From assembly GCA_022766945.1 (NCBI GenBank), contig JALEOU010000005.1, positions 1-39,640 of the forward strand: a DNA stretch of 39,640 nt, read 5' to 3'. The stretch is from Fusicatenibacter sp. Its GTDB lineage: Bacteria; Bacillota; Clostridia; Lachnospirales; Lachnospiraceae. The notes under the pieces were generated by a model. That model searched no databases, had not been told where the DNA came from, and worked only from the letters and a program-made list of their open reading frames with translations. Both the position numbers and the translations under genes were made by a program. Numbering within the stretch: the first letter of the stretch is position 1; each line of letters opens with the position of its first letter. This document shows positions 1 to 8,220 of the stretch, in pieces.

Positions 1-90
1 AGCACAACTCCTTTACTGGTGGATATGGTGGATTGTTACTGGACATCTCAATTTTACCACAAATCAGTGAGGAGTTATTTTATTTTGTAA
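1..90 (+). CDS. Possible 3' end of a gene entering from the left edge
   Basis: Frame 1 is open from the edge to a TAA at 88-90 and ends 11 bases before a terminator-like hairpin, as expected for the tail of an upstream gene. A competing frame (frame 3) stays open to a TAA at 138-140 but would run through both hairpins. The 29 visible residues show no motif, so no function can be given, and the choice between the two frames is uncertain. Confidence 0.25.
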   Translation, partial: STTPLLVDMVDCYWTSQFYHKSVRSYFIL

Positions 91-100
91 CAAAAAACAT

Positions 101-137
101 CCCGTATTTATGCGGGTTTTGGCGTTTCGCAAACGCC
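101..137 (+). terminator. Tandem hairpins, probable terminator of the upstream gene
   Basis: CCCGTA and TGCGGG pair around a TTTA loop at 101-116 and are followed by TTTT. A second perfect hairpin follows at 121-137 (GGCGTTT, CGC loop, AAACGCC). The first has the form of a rho-independent terminator. The second has no T tract and may instead sit in the leader of the LysR gene. Confidence 0.45.
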
Positions 138-175
138 TAAGGGACGATAAACCTGAAAGGAGGAAAACACGGCGA

Positions 176-1064
176 ATGGATTCCAATGCGATTGAGAGTT
201 TTATCGTGCTGTATGAAACAAAAAATATGCACAAGGCGGCGGAAAAACTTTACATATCACAGCAGGGGCTGAGCAGGATCATCAGGAATCTGGAAAAAGA
301 ATGGGAGACAGTTTTGTTTGAACGTTCTTCCGGAGGCATGATTCCTACGAAAACAGGGGATTTTTTTTACCAGGAAGCGCTGAAAATCCGGAAACAGCTT
401 ACAGATATGAGACATGTCATTTCATGCATGGACAGCGGAAAAGAGGAAATTATTCTTGCCTGTTCTTTTGGCGCACTGCAGGTCATGTACCCTGTCCTGA
501 AACAATTTGAAGCAATTTACCCCAGATTTCAGATCCAATGGACGGAATACAGTGATGCGGAAGCGGATAAAAAAGTTATGAATCTGGATGCTGACTTAGG
601 GCTGTGTATTTGTCTGGAACATGCCAAAGATCTGATGTTTGAACCTCTTTTCACAAGAAAAGTGGTGTTGCTGGTGTATGAAGGTCATCCGCTGTGGGAG
701 AAAGAGACGGTCGATATCCGGGATCTGATGGGAGAGAGAATCATCATGGAAGGACCGGATTTTCATATTTTTTCCGCTCTTTCAAAAGCTGTGTCTGGAG
801 GAGGGGTTTTACCCGAATATCGTTGCAAAGACCGTGGAGATCAATTTCTGTCAGCATCTCTGCCAGCTTAAAGAGGGACTTTCTATATCTGTCGATTTTG
901 TTGCGGAAAAGAGCAATCTGGAGGGCGTGAGGGCGATTCCGTTTCGCGATGAATGCTTTTGCTGGACGGTTGGAATTGGGAAAAAGCTGCGTTGGAAAAT
1001 GACAGAAGGAGCAAGGAAACTGGAACAGTTTCTTCTGGAAACCTACAGCGATCCTGAAAATTGA
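176..1064 (+). pseudogene. LysR-family regulator, frameshifted
   Basis: The LysR-type transcription factor has an N-terminal winged helix (residues 1-60, with the typical segment AAEKLYISQQGLSRIIRNLE) and a substrate-binding domain. The start at ATG 176 follows AAGGAGG at 157-163. The reading frame breaks near the T6 run at 768-773: the first frame ends at 871, while the second continues in register from about 774 to the TGA at 1062-1064. Switching frames there gives a smooth LysR C-terminus (FYPNIVAKTVEIN, then LCQLKEGLSISVDFVAE). The homopolymer makes either a real frameshift or a sequencing error possible. It lies just upstream of the alcohol dehydrogenase on the same strand, so it may have regulated it, but that is inference. 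Confidence 0.8.
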
Positions 1065-1069
1065 GCAGG

Positions 1070-1110
1070 AGTCATTTCGACATTGAAAAATTGTCGGAGT
1101 GACTTCTTTT
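1070..1110 (+). terminator. Terminator after the LysR gene
   Basis: AGTCA..TCGACA pairs with TGTCG..TGACT around a short AT-rich loop, and TCTTTT follows at 1105-1110. It begins five bases after the LysR stop. Confidence 0.65.
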
Positions 1111-1115
1111 CAGTG

Positions 1116-1145
1116 TTGGACGGAATCCGCGATTTTCAGTATGAT
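1116..1145 (+). promoter_or_regulatory. Probable sigma-A promoter of the alcohol dehydrogenase
   Basis: TTGGAC at 1116-1121 and TATGAT at 1140-1145 are separated by 18 bases and lie 35 bases before the chosen start. They sit directly behind the LysR terminator, which suggests independent transcription. Confidence 0.5.
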
Positions 1146-1180
1146 GAATGCAACAAAAACAATTCGATGGAGGAATCACC

Positions 1181-2278
1181 ATGAAGATCAAAGCAGCTGT
1201 TACATATGAGGCAAATGCACCGTTTGTAATCGAAGAAGTTGACTTGGCGGAGCCAAAAGATAATGAAGTCCTTGTAAAAGTTGTGGCAAGTGGAATCTGT
1301 CATACGGATGAAGTGGCGAGATCACAGATGATCCCGGTTCCGCTTCCGGCAGTTTTGGGCCACGAAGGATGTGGAATCGTGGAAAAGACAGGAAAGAATG
1401 TAACGGATCTGAAACCGGGAGACAGAGTCGGATTTTCCTATGCTTATTGCGGAAAATGCGATTGCTGCCTGCAGGGAATGCCGTTTGCCTGCGATGATTT
1501 CAACCTGATCAATTTTGGCGGTATCATGCCGGATCATACAACCAGACTCTCCAAAAACGGAAAACCGATTTCCACTTTTTTCGGACAGTCTTCTTTTGCG
1601 ACCTATGCAGTTGTTGATGAAAAAAATGTAGTAAAAGTCCCGTATGACGATATTGATCTGGCTTATGTAGGACCTCTCGGTTGCGGAATCCAGACTGGTG
1701 CGGGAACGGTGTTAAACTATCTGAAGCCCGGTTTTGGCACATCGATTGCGGTCTTTGGGTGTGGAACCGTTGGAATGAGTGCCATAATGGCTGCAAAAAT
1801 CGCAAATTGTTCCCAGATCATCGCGGTTGGCGGTAACCTGAAGTCTTTGGAGCTGGCAAAGGAACTGGGGGCTACGCACACAATCAACCGCCGGGAGTGT
1901 CCGGATATTGTCGGTGAGATCAAGAAGATTACAGGAAGAGGGGCACATTATTCAGTGGAAACCTCAGGTGCGGAAGCATTTATTCTTGCGGCACTTCGCT
2001 GCCTCAGATTCAAAGGAATTGAGGCAATCGTAGGCGTTGCCGGCGATGTGACAGTAAATGTTCAGGGCGATATTATGGGAGAGGCAAAAACGGTAACTGG
2101 CGTAATCGAAGGAGAATCTGTTGCAAAAATATTCATCCCGCAATTGCTGGATTACTATCGCAGAGGAATGTTCCCGTTCGACCGGTTGGTGAAATTCTAT
2201 CCGTTTGAACAGATCAACAAAGCCGTAGAAGATTCCCATAAGGGCGGATGCATCAAGGCAATCCTGAGAATGGATTGA
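1181..2278 (+). CDS. Zinc-dependent alcohol dehydrogenase (medium-chain MDR family)
   Basis: This is a 365-residue cytosolic NAD(P)-dependent dehydrogenase of the class III/aryl-alcohol dehydrogenase type, interconverting an alcohol and an aldehyde. Catalytic zinc ligands are visible as C40 (GICHTDE), H61 with E62 (GHEGCG) and C168 ([12 protein letters not shown]). The structural zinc lobe has C90, C93, C96 and C104. The Rossmann motif is GCGTVG at 193-198. Start ATG 1181 is preferred over an in-frame ATG at 1148 because TGGAGG sits at 1168-1173. At the end of the second Rossmann strand, where NAD enzymes usually carry an acidic residue, it has Gly-Gly (AVGGN, 215-219). This suggests altered coenzyme preference, perhaps NADP. 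The substrate is not determinable; an aryl or benzyl alcohol type is the closest resemblance. Confidence 0.9.
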   Translation: MKIKAAVTYEANAPFVIEEVDLAEPKDNEVLVKVVASGICHTDEVARSQMIPVPLPAVLGHEGCGIVEKTGKNVTDLKPGDRVGFSYAYCGKCDCCLQGMPFACDDFNLINFGGIMPDHTTRLSKNGKPISTFFGQSSFATYAVVDEKNVVKVPYDDIDLAYVGPLGCGIQTGAGTVLNYLKPGFGTSIAVFGCGTVGMSAIMAAKIANCSQIIAVGGNLKSLELAKELGATHTINRRECPDIVGEIKKITGRGAHYSVETSGAEAFILAALRCLRFKGIEAIVGVAGDVTVNVQGDIMGEAKTVTGVIEGESVAKIFIPQLLDYYRRGMFPFDRLVKFYPFEQINKAVEDSHKGGCIKAILRMD

Positions 2279-2281
2279 GAA

Positions 2282-2368
2282 GCCCAGGGACTATAAAAAA
2301 ATGATTAAATTCATAAACAAAAATTTATAACCCCTGGGCTTATAATTAGAAGTTTATAGTCCCTGGGC
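2282..2368. repeat. 29-bp-period CCCAGGG repeat, cluster a (three units)
   Basis: Three contiguous 29-base units fill the gap between the convergent dehydrogenase and XRE genes. Two read on the minus strand and begin with GCCCAGGG at 2368 and 2339. The third, at 2282-2310, reads on the plus strand but keeps the 29-base register. Each has the core GCCCAGGGrYTATAAA. The outer inverted pair (2282-2297 with 2324-2339) can fold as a hairpin and may terminate both genes. The unit at 2339 shares TGTTTATG with cluster c. Confidence 0.85.
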
Positions 2369-2390
2369 CTATTATTAGGGCGTTCCTATC

Positions 2391-3440
2391 TCACCGTTTC
2401 GACGATGATGACAGAATCCCATAGATTGCGCCCCACAGGACTCCGGCGCACGCCCAGATCAGCCAGGTGATGTCCCAGCGTTTGGTCAGAAAGCTGACTG
2501 CCAGATAGATGGCAGTTATAAGGCACCAATATGCGCCGGTGACACCCTGGTATTTTTTTGCGATCCGCTTCTTTTTCCGGGTGTAATCCCCTTCTTCCAG
2601 AAGCTTCTGAAAACTTCCGTAAATGATGCCTGTTCGGACGATCAGATATACCCCGATGGCACACAAAAGCAGCAGAAAGCAGATGCCGTACACATAATAC
2701 AGTTCCGAGCTATCCAGAGCAAGTGCCCCAAAAAGCGGCACTACACTGAGGATGCAGAGACCGACTCCGATCGTTATGACGGTCCGGTATTGCTGCTTAT
2801 AGTCTTCTTTTCGCTGCTTTGCCATTTCGCGGACACTGCTCTCTGCGCGAACGTCTTCTTTTTCGAGATACTCGAACTCAGAGAGTCTGGTTCCGTGAAA
2901 GATCACGATCATCACGCCGGCTGCGACCAGCAGAAGCAGCAGGATCAGGCCGATGCCGCCTGCCGCATTCTCACTCAGGGAAATTACATGATATTCTGAG
3001 AGGGAAGCGAGCAGCAGGAGTGCAATCGGAGAAATGATAAACAGAAAAACCGCTCCGGCAATCTTCTTTGACGTGTCGGTAACCACGTCCAGATATCGTT
3101 CGGCGTCTCCGAACGATATCCATCTCACAGGTTCCTCCTCGTCGGTATCATCGGCCATGCGATTCCGGGATGATTTTTCACTCACCGTCTGTTCCAAAAC
3201 CGGAGATTCAAAGAAAGCTTCACTTGTCATGGTCGGGGAAACGACGTTTTCTTTTAGCAGATAGTCCGTCGTCACCCCGAAAATCTCACTTAATTTTACC
3301 ACCTTGTCCAGATCTGGGACGGACATCCGGCTTTCCCATTTCGATACGGATTGCCGGGAGATATCCATCTGCATCGCAAGCTCTTCCTGCGACCATCCCT
3401 TTTGCTTTCTAAGCATTGTTATTTTTTCAGAAAAATCCAT
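2391..3440 (-). CDS. XRE-family regulator with a six-helix membrane domain
   Basis: The protein has 349 residues. Residues 1-65 form a Cro/C1-type helix-turn-helix ([20 protein letters not shown]). A linker follows, then about six hydrophobic segments in the C-terminal two thirds (for example [17 protein letters not shown] and [21 protein letters not shown]). DNA-binding proteins tethered to the membrane in this way are common in Clostridia and are thought to sense envelope or signal-peptide cues; the cue here is unknown. ATG 3440 is chosen because AAAGGAG precedes it; an upstream in-frame ATG at 3509 has no ribosome site. Its promoter region carries an inverted TTGACA/TGTCAA pair that may be its own operator. 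Confidence 0.85.
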   Translation of the reverse strand: MDFSEKITMLRKQKGWSQEELAMQMDISRQSVSKWESRMSVPDLDKVVKLSEIFGVTTDYLLKENVVSPTMTSEAFFESPVLEQTVSEKSSRNRMADDTDEEEPVRWISFGDAERYLDVVTDTSKKIAGAVFLFIISPIALLLLASLSEYHVISLSENAAGGIGLILLLLLVAAGVMIVIFHGTRLSEFEYLEKEDVRAESSVREMAKQRKEDYKQQYRTVITIGVGLCILSVVPLFGALALDSSELYYVYGICFLLLLCAIGVYLIVRTGIIYGSFQKLLEEGDYTRKKKRIAKKYQGVTGAYWCLITAIYLAVSFLTKRWDITWLIWACAGVLWGAIYGILSSSSKR

Positions 3441-3501
3441 AATTGCTCCTTTCCGCAATTTTTTTCTCTCAAGAGCTGTCTTCATCATAACATGAAAACT
3501 G

Positions 3502-3538
3502 GTTGACAACCACCAATTACCCTTGAAAATCTGTCAAC
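3502..3538. promoter_or_regulatory. Inverted repeat in the XRE gene promoter region
   Basis: GTTGACA at 3502-3508 and TGTCAAC at 3532-3538 form a perfect 7-bp inverted pair with a 23-base spacer. They lie about 60-100 bases upstream of the XRE start on its template side. This is a candidate autoregulatory operator; binding is inferred only. Confidence 0.35.
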
Positions 3539-3596
3539 TGATAGTTGCGCTTCCCTGAAAAACTGGCTTTTATGGCAGCTTTTCGGATTATTCCTC

Positions 3597-3648
3597 AAAA
3601 AAATCGAAACAAACCAGTCATGCTGACGGCCGGTTTGCTTCGATTTTT
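3597..3648 (-). terminator. Terminator overlapping the end of the AraC gene
   Basis: Read on the minus strand, AATCGAAgCAAACC pairs with GGTTTGtTTCGATT and is followed by a run of T. The upstream arm lies in the last codons of the AraC gene, whose stop is at 3618-3620. Confidence 0.7.
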
Positions 3649-4406
3649 GCCTCAAAATTCCGATCTATACAAGTCCTGTATTTTTGCGGAGATTTCCCCA
3701 TATATTTTTTGAACACTTTAGAAAAATAGTTGGCATCATCCATTCCGACTTCAAACGCAATTTCTGCAATGGTCTTATTGCTGTACAAAAGCAGGCTGGC
3801 AGCGATCTGCATCTTGTGATCCCACTGAAAGTGCATTGGGGTCATGCCGGTATCTCTGCGAAACATGCGAATGATTTGATTCCTGGAATAACCGGTCATA
3901 TGGCACATATCCTCCAGAGCATAGAGCTTTTGGGGATTATTTTCCAGAGTTGCACAGATTTTCGATACGGCGGGTGAGAGGGTCTTCTCTTTTTTCTCTT
4001 CAGAAAGGAATTCGTTGAGTACAGGCTTCAGATACATCTCTGAGAGCTGTTCATTCTGACTGTGCAGCTTCACACATCTGCAGATCATTTCCCCCAATAT
4101 CCGATCACCGCGAATCAGCCGTCTGTGGATCATGGAGGTTTCCAGATGGTCTGCATTCAGATAGACAGTGGATACATACAGTGGGTCAGCCGGATTGTGC
4201 GTACAAAAATGATTTTTGCTCAGGTCAAACAGAAAACAGTCACCTGTGGATAGATGGTACGTTTTTTCTTCGACTTTTATGGTTGCACCTCCTCCTATAA
4301 CATACCATATATGATAACCGTTCCAGTTATTTTTTTGGGACTCCCAGCTCCAGTCTGCAGGACAGAGTACAGTATCGACAAGCTTGATTTTTATTTGATC
4401 AATCAT
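3618..4406 (-). CDS. AraC-family transcriptional regulator
   Basis: This 262-residue regulator has an N-terminal cupin-like sensor domain (about 1-140, with STGDCFLFDLSKNH) and a C-terminal double helix-turn-helix (about 160-255, with IAEIAFEVGMDDANYFSKVF and MGKSPQKYR). Members of this architecture activate sugar-use genes. It is divergent from the glycosidase operon starting at 4725, so it is the natural candidate for that operon's activator. The intergenic control region now contains a 194-bp mobile element. No strong ribosome site precedes ATG 4406, so the exact start is less certain than the family call. Confidence 0.85.
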   Translation of the reverse strand: MIDQIKIKLVDTVLCPADWSWESQKNNWNGYHIWYVIGGGATIKVEEKTYHLSTGDCFLFDLSKNHFCTHNPADPLYVSTVYLNADHLETSMIHRRLIRGDRILGEMICRCVKLHSQNEQLSEMYLKPVLNEFLSEEKKEKTLSPAVSKICATLENNPQKLYALEDMCHMTGYSRNQIIRMFRRDTGMTPMHFQWDHKMQIAASLLLYSNKTIAEIAFEVGMDDANYFSKVFKKYMGKSPQKYRTCIDRNFEAKIEANRPSA

Positions 4407-4474
4407 GGTGATATTTTACCATTGTTTGATGACAGAAGCAATGGAAAAATCCATCGTGGTGAAGTAAAATCAAT

Positions 4475-4668
4475 GTTACAGTTCAGAAGGCAACGAACGC
4501 TGTGCAGAAAATAGATCTCGACGCAGACTCGCTTATCCTTCTTCAAAACGCAGCGGTATTAAATTCGCCAGGCAAAAGCAGCCTGACGAATTTAAGAACC
4601 GGCGTTTATAGGCTGCTTACGAGATGCTATTTTTCCACGGCTGTTTCGTGTGAATTCTGAACAGTAAC
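4475..4668 (+). mobile_element. MITE copy A with 8-bp target duplication
   Basis: Terminal inverted repeats are GTTACaGTTCAGAA at 4475-4488 and TTCTGAACtGTAAC at the right end (as read, ending CAGTAAC at 4668). The exact direct repeat AAATCAAT flanks the element at 4467-4474 and 4669-4676, proof of insertion. Inside is a stem-loop (AAATTCGCCAGGC with GCCTGaCGAATTT). It shares long blocks with the copy at 31158-31356. It has no coding capacity. It ends 57 bases before the glycosidase gene start. Confidence 0.9.
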
Positions 4669-4724
4669 AAATCAATTTCAGATTTTGGTGAATTTCCCTT
4701 AGGAAGACATAGCAGAAAGCAGGT

Positions 4725-5909
4725 ATGTATATGAAAACAAAAGAATGTTTATGGCCTAATGAACCTCCGAAGAATTGCCCTTTCCCTCAGTCAGGTTCTT
4801 TTAGCGGGATTTTGTTAACTGGAAACTATGCAAATTATCAAAATGCGGATACTTTTTACCCTTCCTGGGCGAGCGATGGAAATCTGTATTGCCCATGGAC
4901 AGATGGATTTATTGATGAAGATGAATGCCATTCTTATCTGCGCGACGGAGTGACGCAGACGGGTCAGATCAAAATTGTTGGAGATGACCCGTTTCATCTG
5001 CAGCTGGTAAATCTTGGACATATGGAAGCGTCTCCGGAGCCCTGCGAAGGCAGATATCCAAGCGGCTGTCTGGTATATAACAATGTCTGGTACCATGGAT
5101 CGTACTGTCTTACGAATGTCAGCCAGGATCCGTCTGACTGCGGTGGCGTAGGCTGGACAAAACTTGGCCCGTTTGTTGGATTTCGAACATCTGCCAACTG
5201 GGATCACTATACTACCAGCTGGGAGGACGGATACTGGGAACCATGCCCGCACAGCGGTGATTCCCCTCTGTTTCAGGAGAATCCTGCTGTTGCCCAGGTG
5301 AAAATCGGTGCACCGCACTTTGTCGATTTTGGCAAAAATTTAGAGTATTCTCCGGATGGCAAAGCTTATCTGGTTGCGCACGGTTCAACAAGACCGGAGG
5401 CATGGAACAGCTGGATTCAGGGAGATGAGATTTACCTGATACGTGTGAAACCGGAATTTCTCAATGATTCATCGGCGTATGAGTTCTATGCGGGAAAATC
5501 GGAGGATGGGACAGACAGGTGGAGTAAAGATTTCAAAGATATCGAACCTCTGATCAGATGGGAGGATCATCTGGGCTGTGTCACGATGACGTATCATGCA
5601 CCATTTAAGAAATATTTTATGTGTATCACGCGGGGCATGGAAGCGGCACGGTATCATACTATGCTTCTGGAATCAGACAATATGACGGGTCCGTGGAATC
5701 TGGTTCACTATATGAGAGATTTTGGACCGGAGGCATATTTTGTGAATATTCCCAGCAAATTTATCAGCAGTGATGGTGAAAAGGCAGTTTTGTGGTATTC
5801 TGCAAATTTCACGGATAATCCGTGGGGAAAAGACAAAACAAGAGAAGAATCTCCGGCAGGCAGCAACTATAGTCTGGTCGTTCAGGAGATCCGATTTGTT
5901 CGTAAATAG
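4725..5909 (+). CDS. Putative five-bladed beta-propeller glycosidase-like protein
   Basis: This 394-residue protein has no obvious signal peptide. It is rich in Trp/Tyr/Asp with repeating short strands typical of a five-bladed propeller (segments such as ADTFYPSWASDGNLY, WTDGF and KAVLWYSANFTDNPW). These resemble GH43- and GH117-like hydrolases, but I cannot assign a CAZy family or place the acidic triad securely. It is followed after 16 bases by a GH120 beta-xylosidase on the same strand, so a role in breaking down a plant oligosaccharide inside the cell is likely. ATG 4725 is used; ATG 4731 in the same frame is also possible, with AGAAAGCAGG just upstream. Confidence 0.7.
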   Translation: MYMKTKECLWPNEPPKNCPFPQSGSFSGILLTGNYANYQNADTFYPSWASDGNLYCPWTDGFIDEDECHSYLRDGVTQTGQIKIVGDDPFHLQLVNLGHMEASPEPCEGRYPSGCLVYNNVWYHGSYCLTNVSQDPSDCGGVGWTKLGPFVGFRTSANWDHYTTSWEDGYWEPCPHSGDSPLFQENPAVAQVKIGAPHFVDFGKNLEYSPDGKAYLVAHGSTRPEAWNSWIQGDEIYLIRVKPEFLNDSSAYEFYAGKSEDGTDRWSKDFKDIEPLIRWEDHLGCVTMTYHAPFKKYFMCITRGMEAARYHTMLLESDNMTGPWNLVHYMRDFGPEAYFVNIPSKFISSDGEKAVLWYSANFTDNPWGKDKTREESPAGSNYSLVVQEIRFVRK

Positions 5910-5925
5910 AAAGGGGAAAACAACC

Positions 5926-7773
5926 ATGATCTATTATGTGTCTCAAAAGAATCAGAAATGCGGTAGCGGTACGGCCGACGATCCTTTTTGGACGATCAGT
6001 CAGGCTGCGCAGCTGGCACAGCCTGGTGATACCATCATTATTGGAGAAGGAATTTACCGGGAATGGGTTGATCCAAAAAACGGTGGATCGGGGAATAATC
6101 AGAGAATTATCTATCGAAATGCGGAGAGGGAAACCCCGGTTATCAGTGGAGCAGAAATCGTAAAAGACTGGACTTGTCAGCAGGGAACGGTATGGAAAGC
6201 GATTGTACCAAACAGCCTTTTTGGTACATACAATCCCTACAGCGATCTGATCAACGGTGACTGGTTTGACGATTTCGGACGAGCACATCATACCGGAGAA
6301 GTGTTCCTTGATGGGGAAGCAATGTATGAGGCGGTATCTCTGGAAGAGCTGATGCAGCAAAAGCCCGGAGAACCGGAGTCTTATCGGTGGTTTGCCACAG
6401 TGGAGCAGGACTGTACCGTGTTTTACGGTAATTTCCAGAGGAAAAATCCCAATGATTTCTGTGTGGAAATCAGTGTAAGACCCTATTGCTTTTTCCCAAG
6501 CCGCGAGGGAAGAAATTATATCACTGTTTCAGGAATCACCATGAGGCAGGCAGCGACTCAGTGGGCGCCGCCCACCGGTTTTCAGCCAGGCCTGATCGGA
6601 CCTCACTGGAGTAAAGGATGGATTATTGAAAACTGTACGATCAGCGAATCCAAATGTGTCGGAATCAGTCTCGGAAAAAAGGCGGATGTGAAGGATAATC
6701 GTTGGCTGGCGGATCGCAGAAAGAGCGGCACCCAGAATTATATTGAGATGATCTTTTCAAATATTAATGACGGCTGGAATAAAGAACGGATCGGAAGCCA
6801 TATCGTCAGAAATAATGAGATTTACAACTGCGGCCAGGCAGGCATCATAGGAAACATGGGCTGTGCCTTTTCCGACATCATAGGCAATCACATTCACCAC
6901 ATTAACACCAGACATGAATTGGGCGGATGGGAAATGGCGGGAATCAAATTTCATTCAGCAGTGGATGCGGTGCTCGAAGGCAACTGCGTGCACGATTGCA
7001 TCTGCGGAAACTGGCTGGACTGGCAGGCGCAGGGTGTGATCGTAAGGGAAAATGCTTTTTTTGATAATGGAACGGATCTGTATCTTGAGGTAAGCCATGG
7101 TCCCTGTCTGATAGCCAATAACCTGTTCTTATCGAAAAAAAGCTTTTGGAATGTATCTCAGGGTACTGCCTGTGTACATAACCTGTTTGCGGGAGAATTG
7201 AGACCGATTCCGGACACAAGCCGTTTTACTCTGTATCATTTGCCTCACAGTACTATGGTCGGCGGCGTTATGCTGATCTATGGTGGTGATGACAGGATTG
7301 CCAACAACATTTTTGTCGGAACAAAAGACGAGAGCATGTGCAGTGGTACGGAAGCCTATCAGGGATACGGAGAAGAATATGAAAAATCGCTTGCAATTGA
7401 GGTATTGCCGATTTCAGATGTTAATAAGACCTTCCCGGTGGATATCCATGATAACCTTTATCTGAACGGTGCAAAATACTGTGGTAGTGAAAAAAATCCC
7501 CGTACTGCCGGGCTTGAAATAGATCTTCATGTCGTAAAGGAAGACGGGCATTATTATCTGGAAACAAATCTTTACGATGCAGAAACAGATTTTCGGGCAG
7601 AATTGGTTACGACAGAGAATCTGGGGTATGCATTTGAGACAGAACAGGCTTATGAAGAAAGAGATGGATCAAGGATTGTTATTGACAAAGATTTTACAGG
7701 CAGAGACAGAGATCCGCAGCGTCCTATGGTCGGTCCTTTGGAAAGGACCTGCAGCAGAATCATGCTGATATAA
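5926..7773 (+). CDS. GH120-type beta-xylosidase (right-handed beta-helix)
   Basis: The protein has 615 residues and no signal peptide. It resembles the GH120 beta-xylosidase XylC of Thermoanaerobacterium along its whole length, from the N-terminal GDTIIIGEGIYREWV through WAPPTGFQPGLIGPHWSKGW. By that comparison (from memory) the nucleophile is D365 in WLDWQAQG and the acid/base is E388 in LYLEVSHGP. They are 23 residues apart, the same spacing as D382 and E405 of XylC. It should release xylose from the non-reducing end of xylo-oligosaccharides in the cytoplasm. ATG 5926 follows AAGGGG; the open frame extends further upstream, but that part overlaps the previous gene. A longer paralogue is encoded at 28609-30603. 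Confidence 0.88.
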   Translation: MIYYVSQKNQKCGSGTADDPFWTISQAAQLAQPGDTIIIGEGIYREWVDPKNGGSGNNQRIIYRNAERETPVISGAEIVKDWTCQQGTVWKAIVPNSLFGTYNPYSDLINGDWFDDFGRAHHTGEVFLDGEAMYEAVSLEELMQQKPGEPESYRWFATVEQDCTVFYGNFQRKNPNDFCVEISVRPYCFFPSREGRNYITVSGITMRQAATQWAPPTGFQPGLIGPHWSKGWIIENCTISESKCVGISLGKKADVKDNRWLADRRKSGTQNYIEMIFSNINDGWNKERIGSHIVRNNEIYNCGQAGIIGNMGCAFSDIIGNHIHHINTRHELGGWEMAGIKFHSAVDAVLEGNCVHDCICGNWLDWQAQGVIVRENAFFDNGTDLYLEVSHGPCLIANNLFLSKKSFWNVSQGTACVHNLFAGELRPIPDTSRFTLYHLPHSTMVGGVMLIYGGDDRIANNIFVGTKDESMCSGTEAYQGYGEEYEKSLAIEVLPISDVNKTFPVDIHDNLYLNGAKYCGSEKNPRTAGLEIDLHVVKEDGHYYLETNLYDAETDFRAELVTTENLGYAFETEQAYEERDGSRIVIDKDFTGRDRDPQRPMVGPLERTCSRIMLI

Positions 7774-7814
7774 TTACAACGAGCAAGAGTGAGTCTGCCT
7801 GCAAGCTTTCTGTT

Positions 7815-7851
7815 TCTGCACAACTGTTTCGTGTGAACTCTGAAGAGTAAC
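7815..7851 (+). mobile_element. Right-end fragment of the MITE (copy D)
   Basis: The segment matches the right ends of copies A and B: CTGTTTCGTGTGAA followed by CTCTGAAgAGTAAC. The matching left end is absent. It lies 40 bases downstream of the GH120 stop and upstream of the next promoter. Confidence 0.6.
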
Positions 7852-7890
7852 CGGAACCGCAGGAAATATTAACTGAATTTATCGCTTTAC

Positions 7891-7920
7891 TTGACAGAAG
7901 TGCAGGGGGAGATTTATAAT
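7891..7920 (+). promoter_or_regulatory. Strong sigma-A promoter of the DUF819 operon
   Basis: A consensus TTGACA at 7891-7896 and a consensus TATAAT at 7915-7920 are separated by 18 bases. Transcription would start near 7927, giving a leader of almost 300 bases. Confidence 0.8.
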
Positions 7921-7926
7921 AAAACT

Positions 7927-8220
7927 AATAGTATAACAGAACCGTTGCGACTGCATGTCTGATGCGGATTTTTCTAAGGTATTTTTTAAGGAAAACCAGC
8001 AGGAGATGAGAGACCTGATGTTCGGCTCTCTTTTTTGCTGGTTTTCTTCTAAGTATGGGGATTTTTTTCTGCAGGTGACAAAAAAGCAGCGGACGCAGCG
8101 TGTTCGGGCGGATTTCCGTTGGATGGGAACGCCCACAAAAGTGAACGCGGGGGGAAATAGTGAAAGGGGGAGAGCAGGAGAACACCATACCGCGAATCAA
8201 AGTAAAAAGGAGAGAAAAGT
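7927..8220 (+). promoter_or_regulatory. Long structured 5' leader of the DUF819 operon, class unknown
   Basis: This 294-base stretch holds no convincing gene. AAAACCAGCA pairs with TGCTGGTTTT at about 7993-8045, enclosing a smaller GAGAG/CTCTC stem and a T6 run, an attenuator-like arrangement. A later GGGCG/CGCCC hairpin lies near 8106-8135. No T-box (AGGGTGG), glycine, ZTP or c-di-GMP signature was found. The downstream gene has a good AAAAGGAGAG site right at the end of the leader. Confidence 0.4.

Noticed and set aside
7927-8220. T-box or known metabolite riboswitch
   Set aside because: The T-box AGGGTGG element and the core signatures of the glycine, ZTP and c-di-GMP classes are absent.
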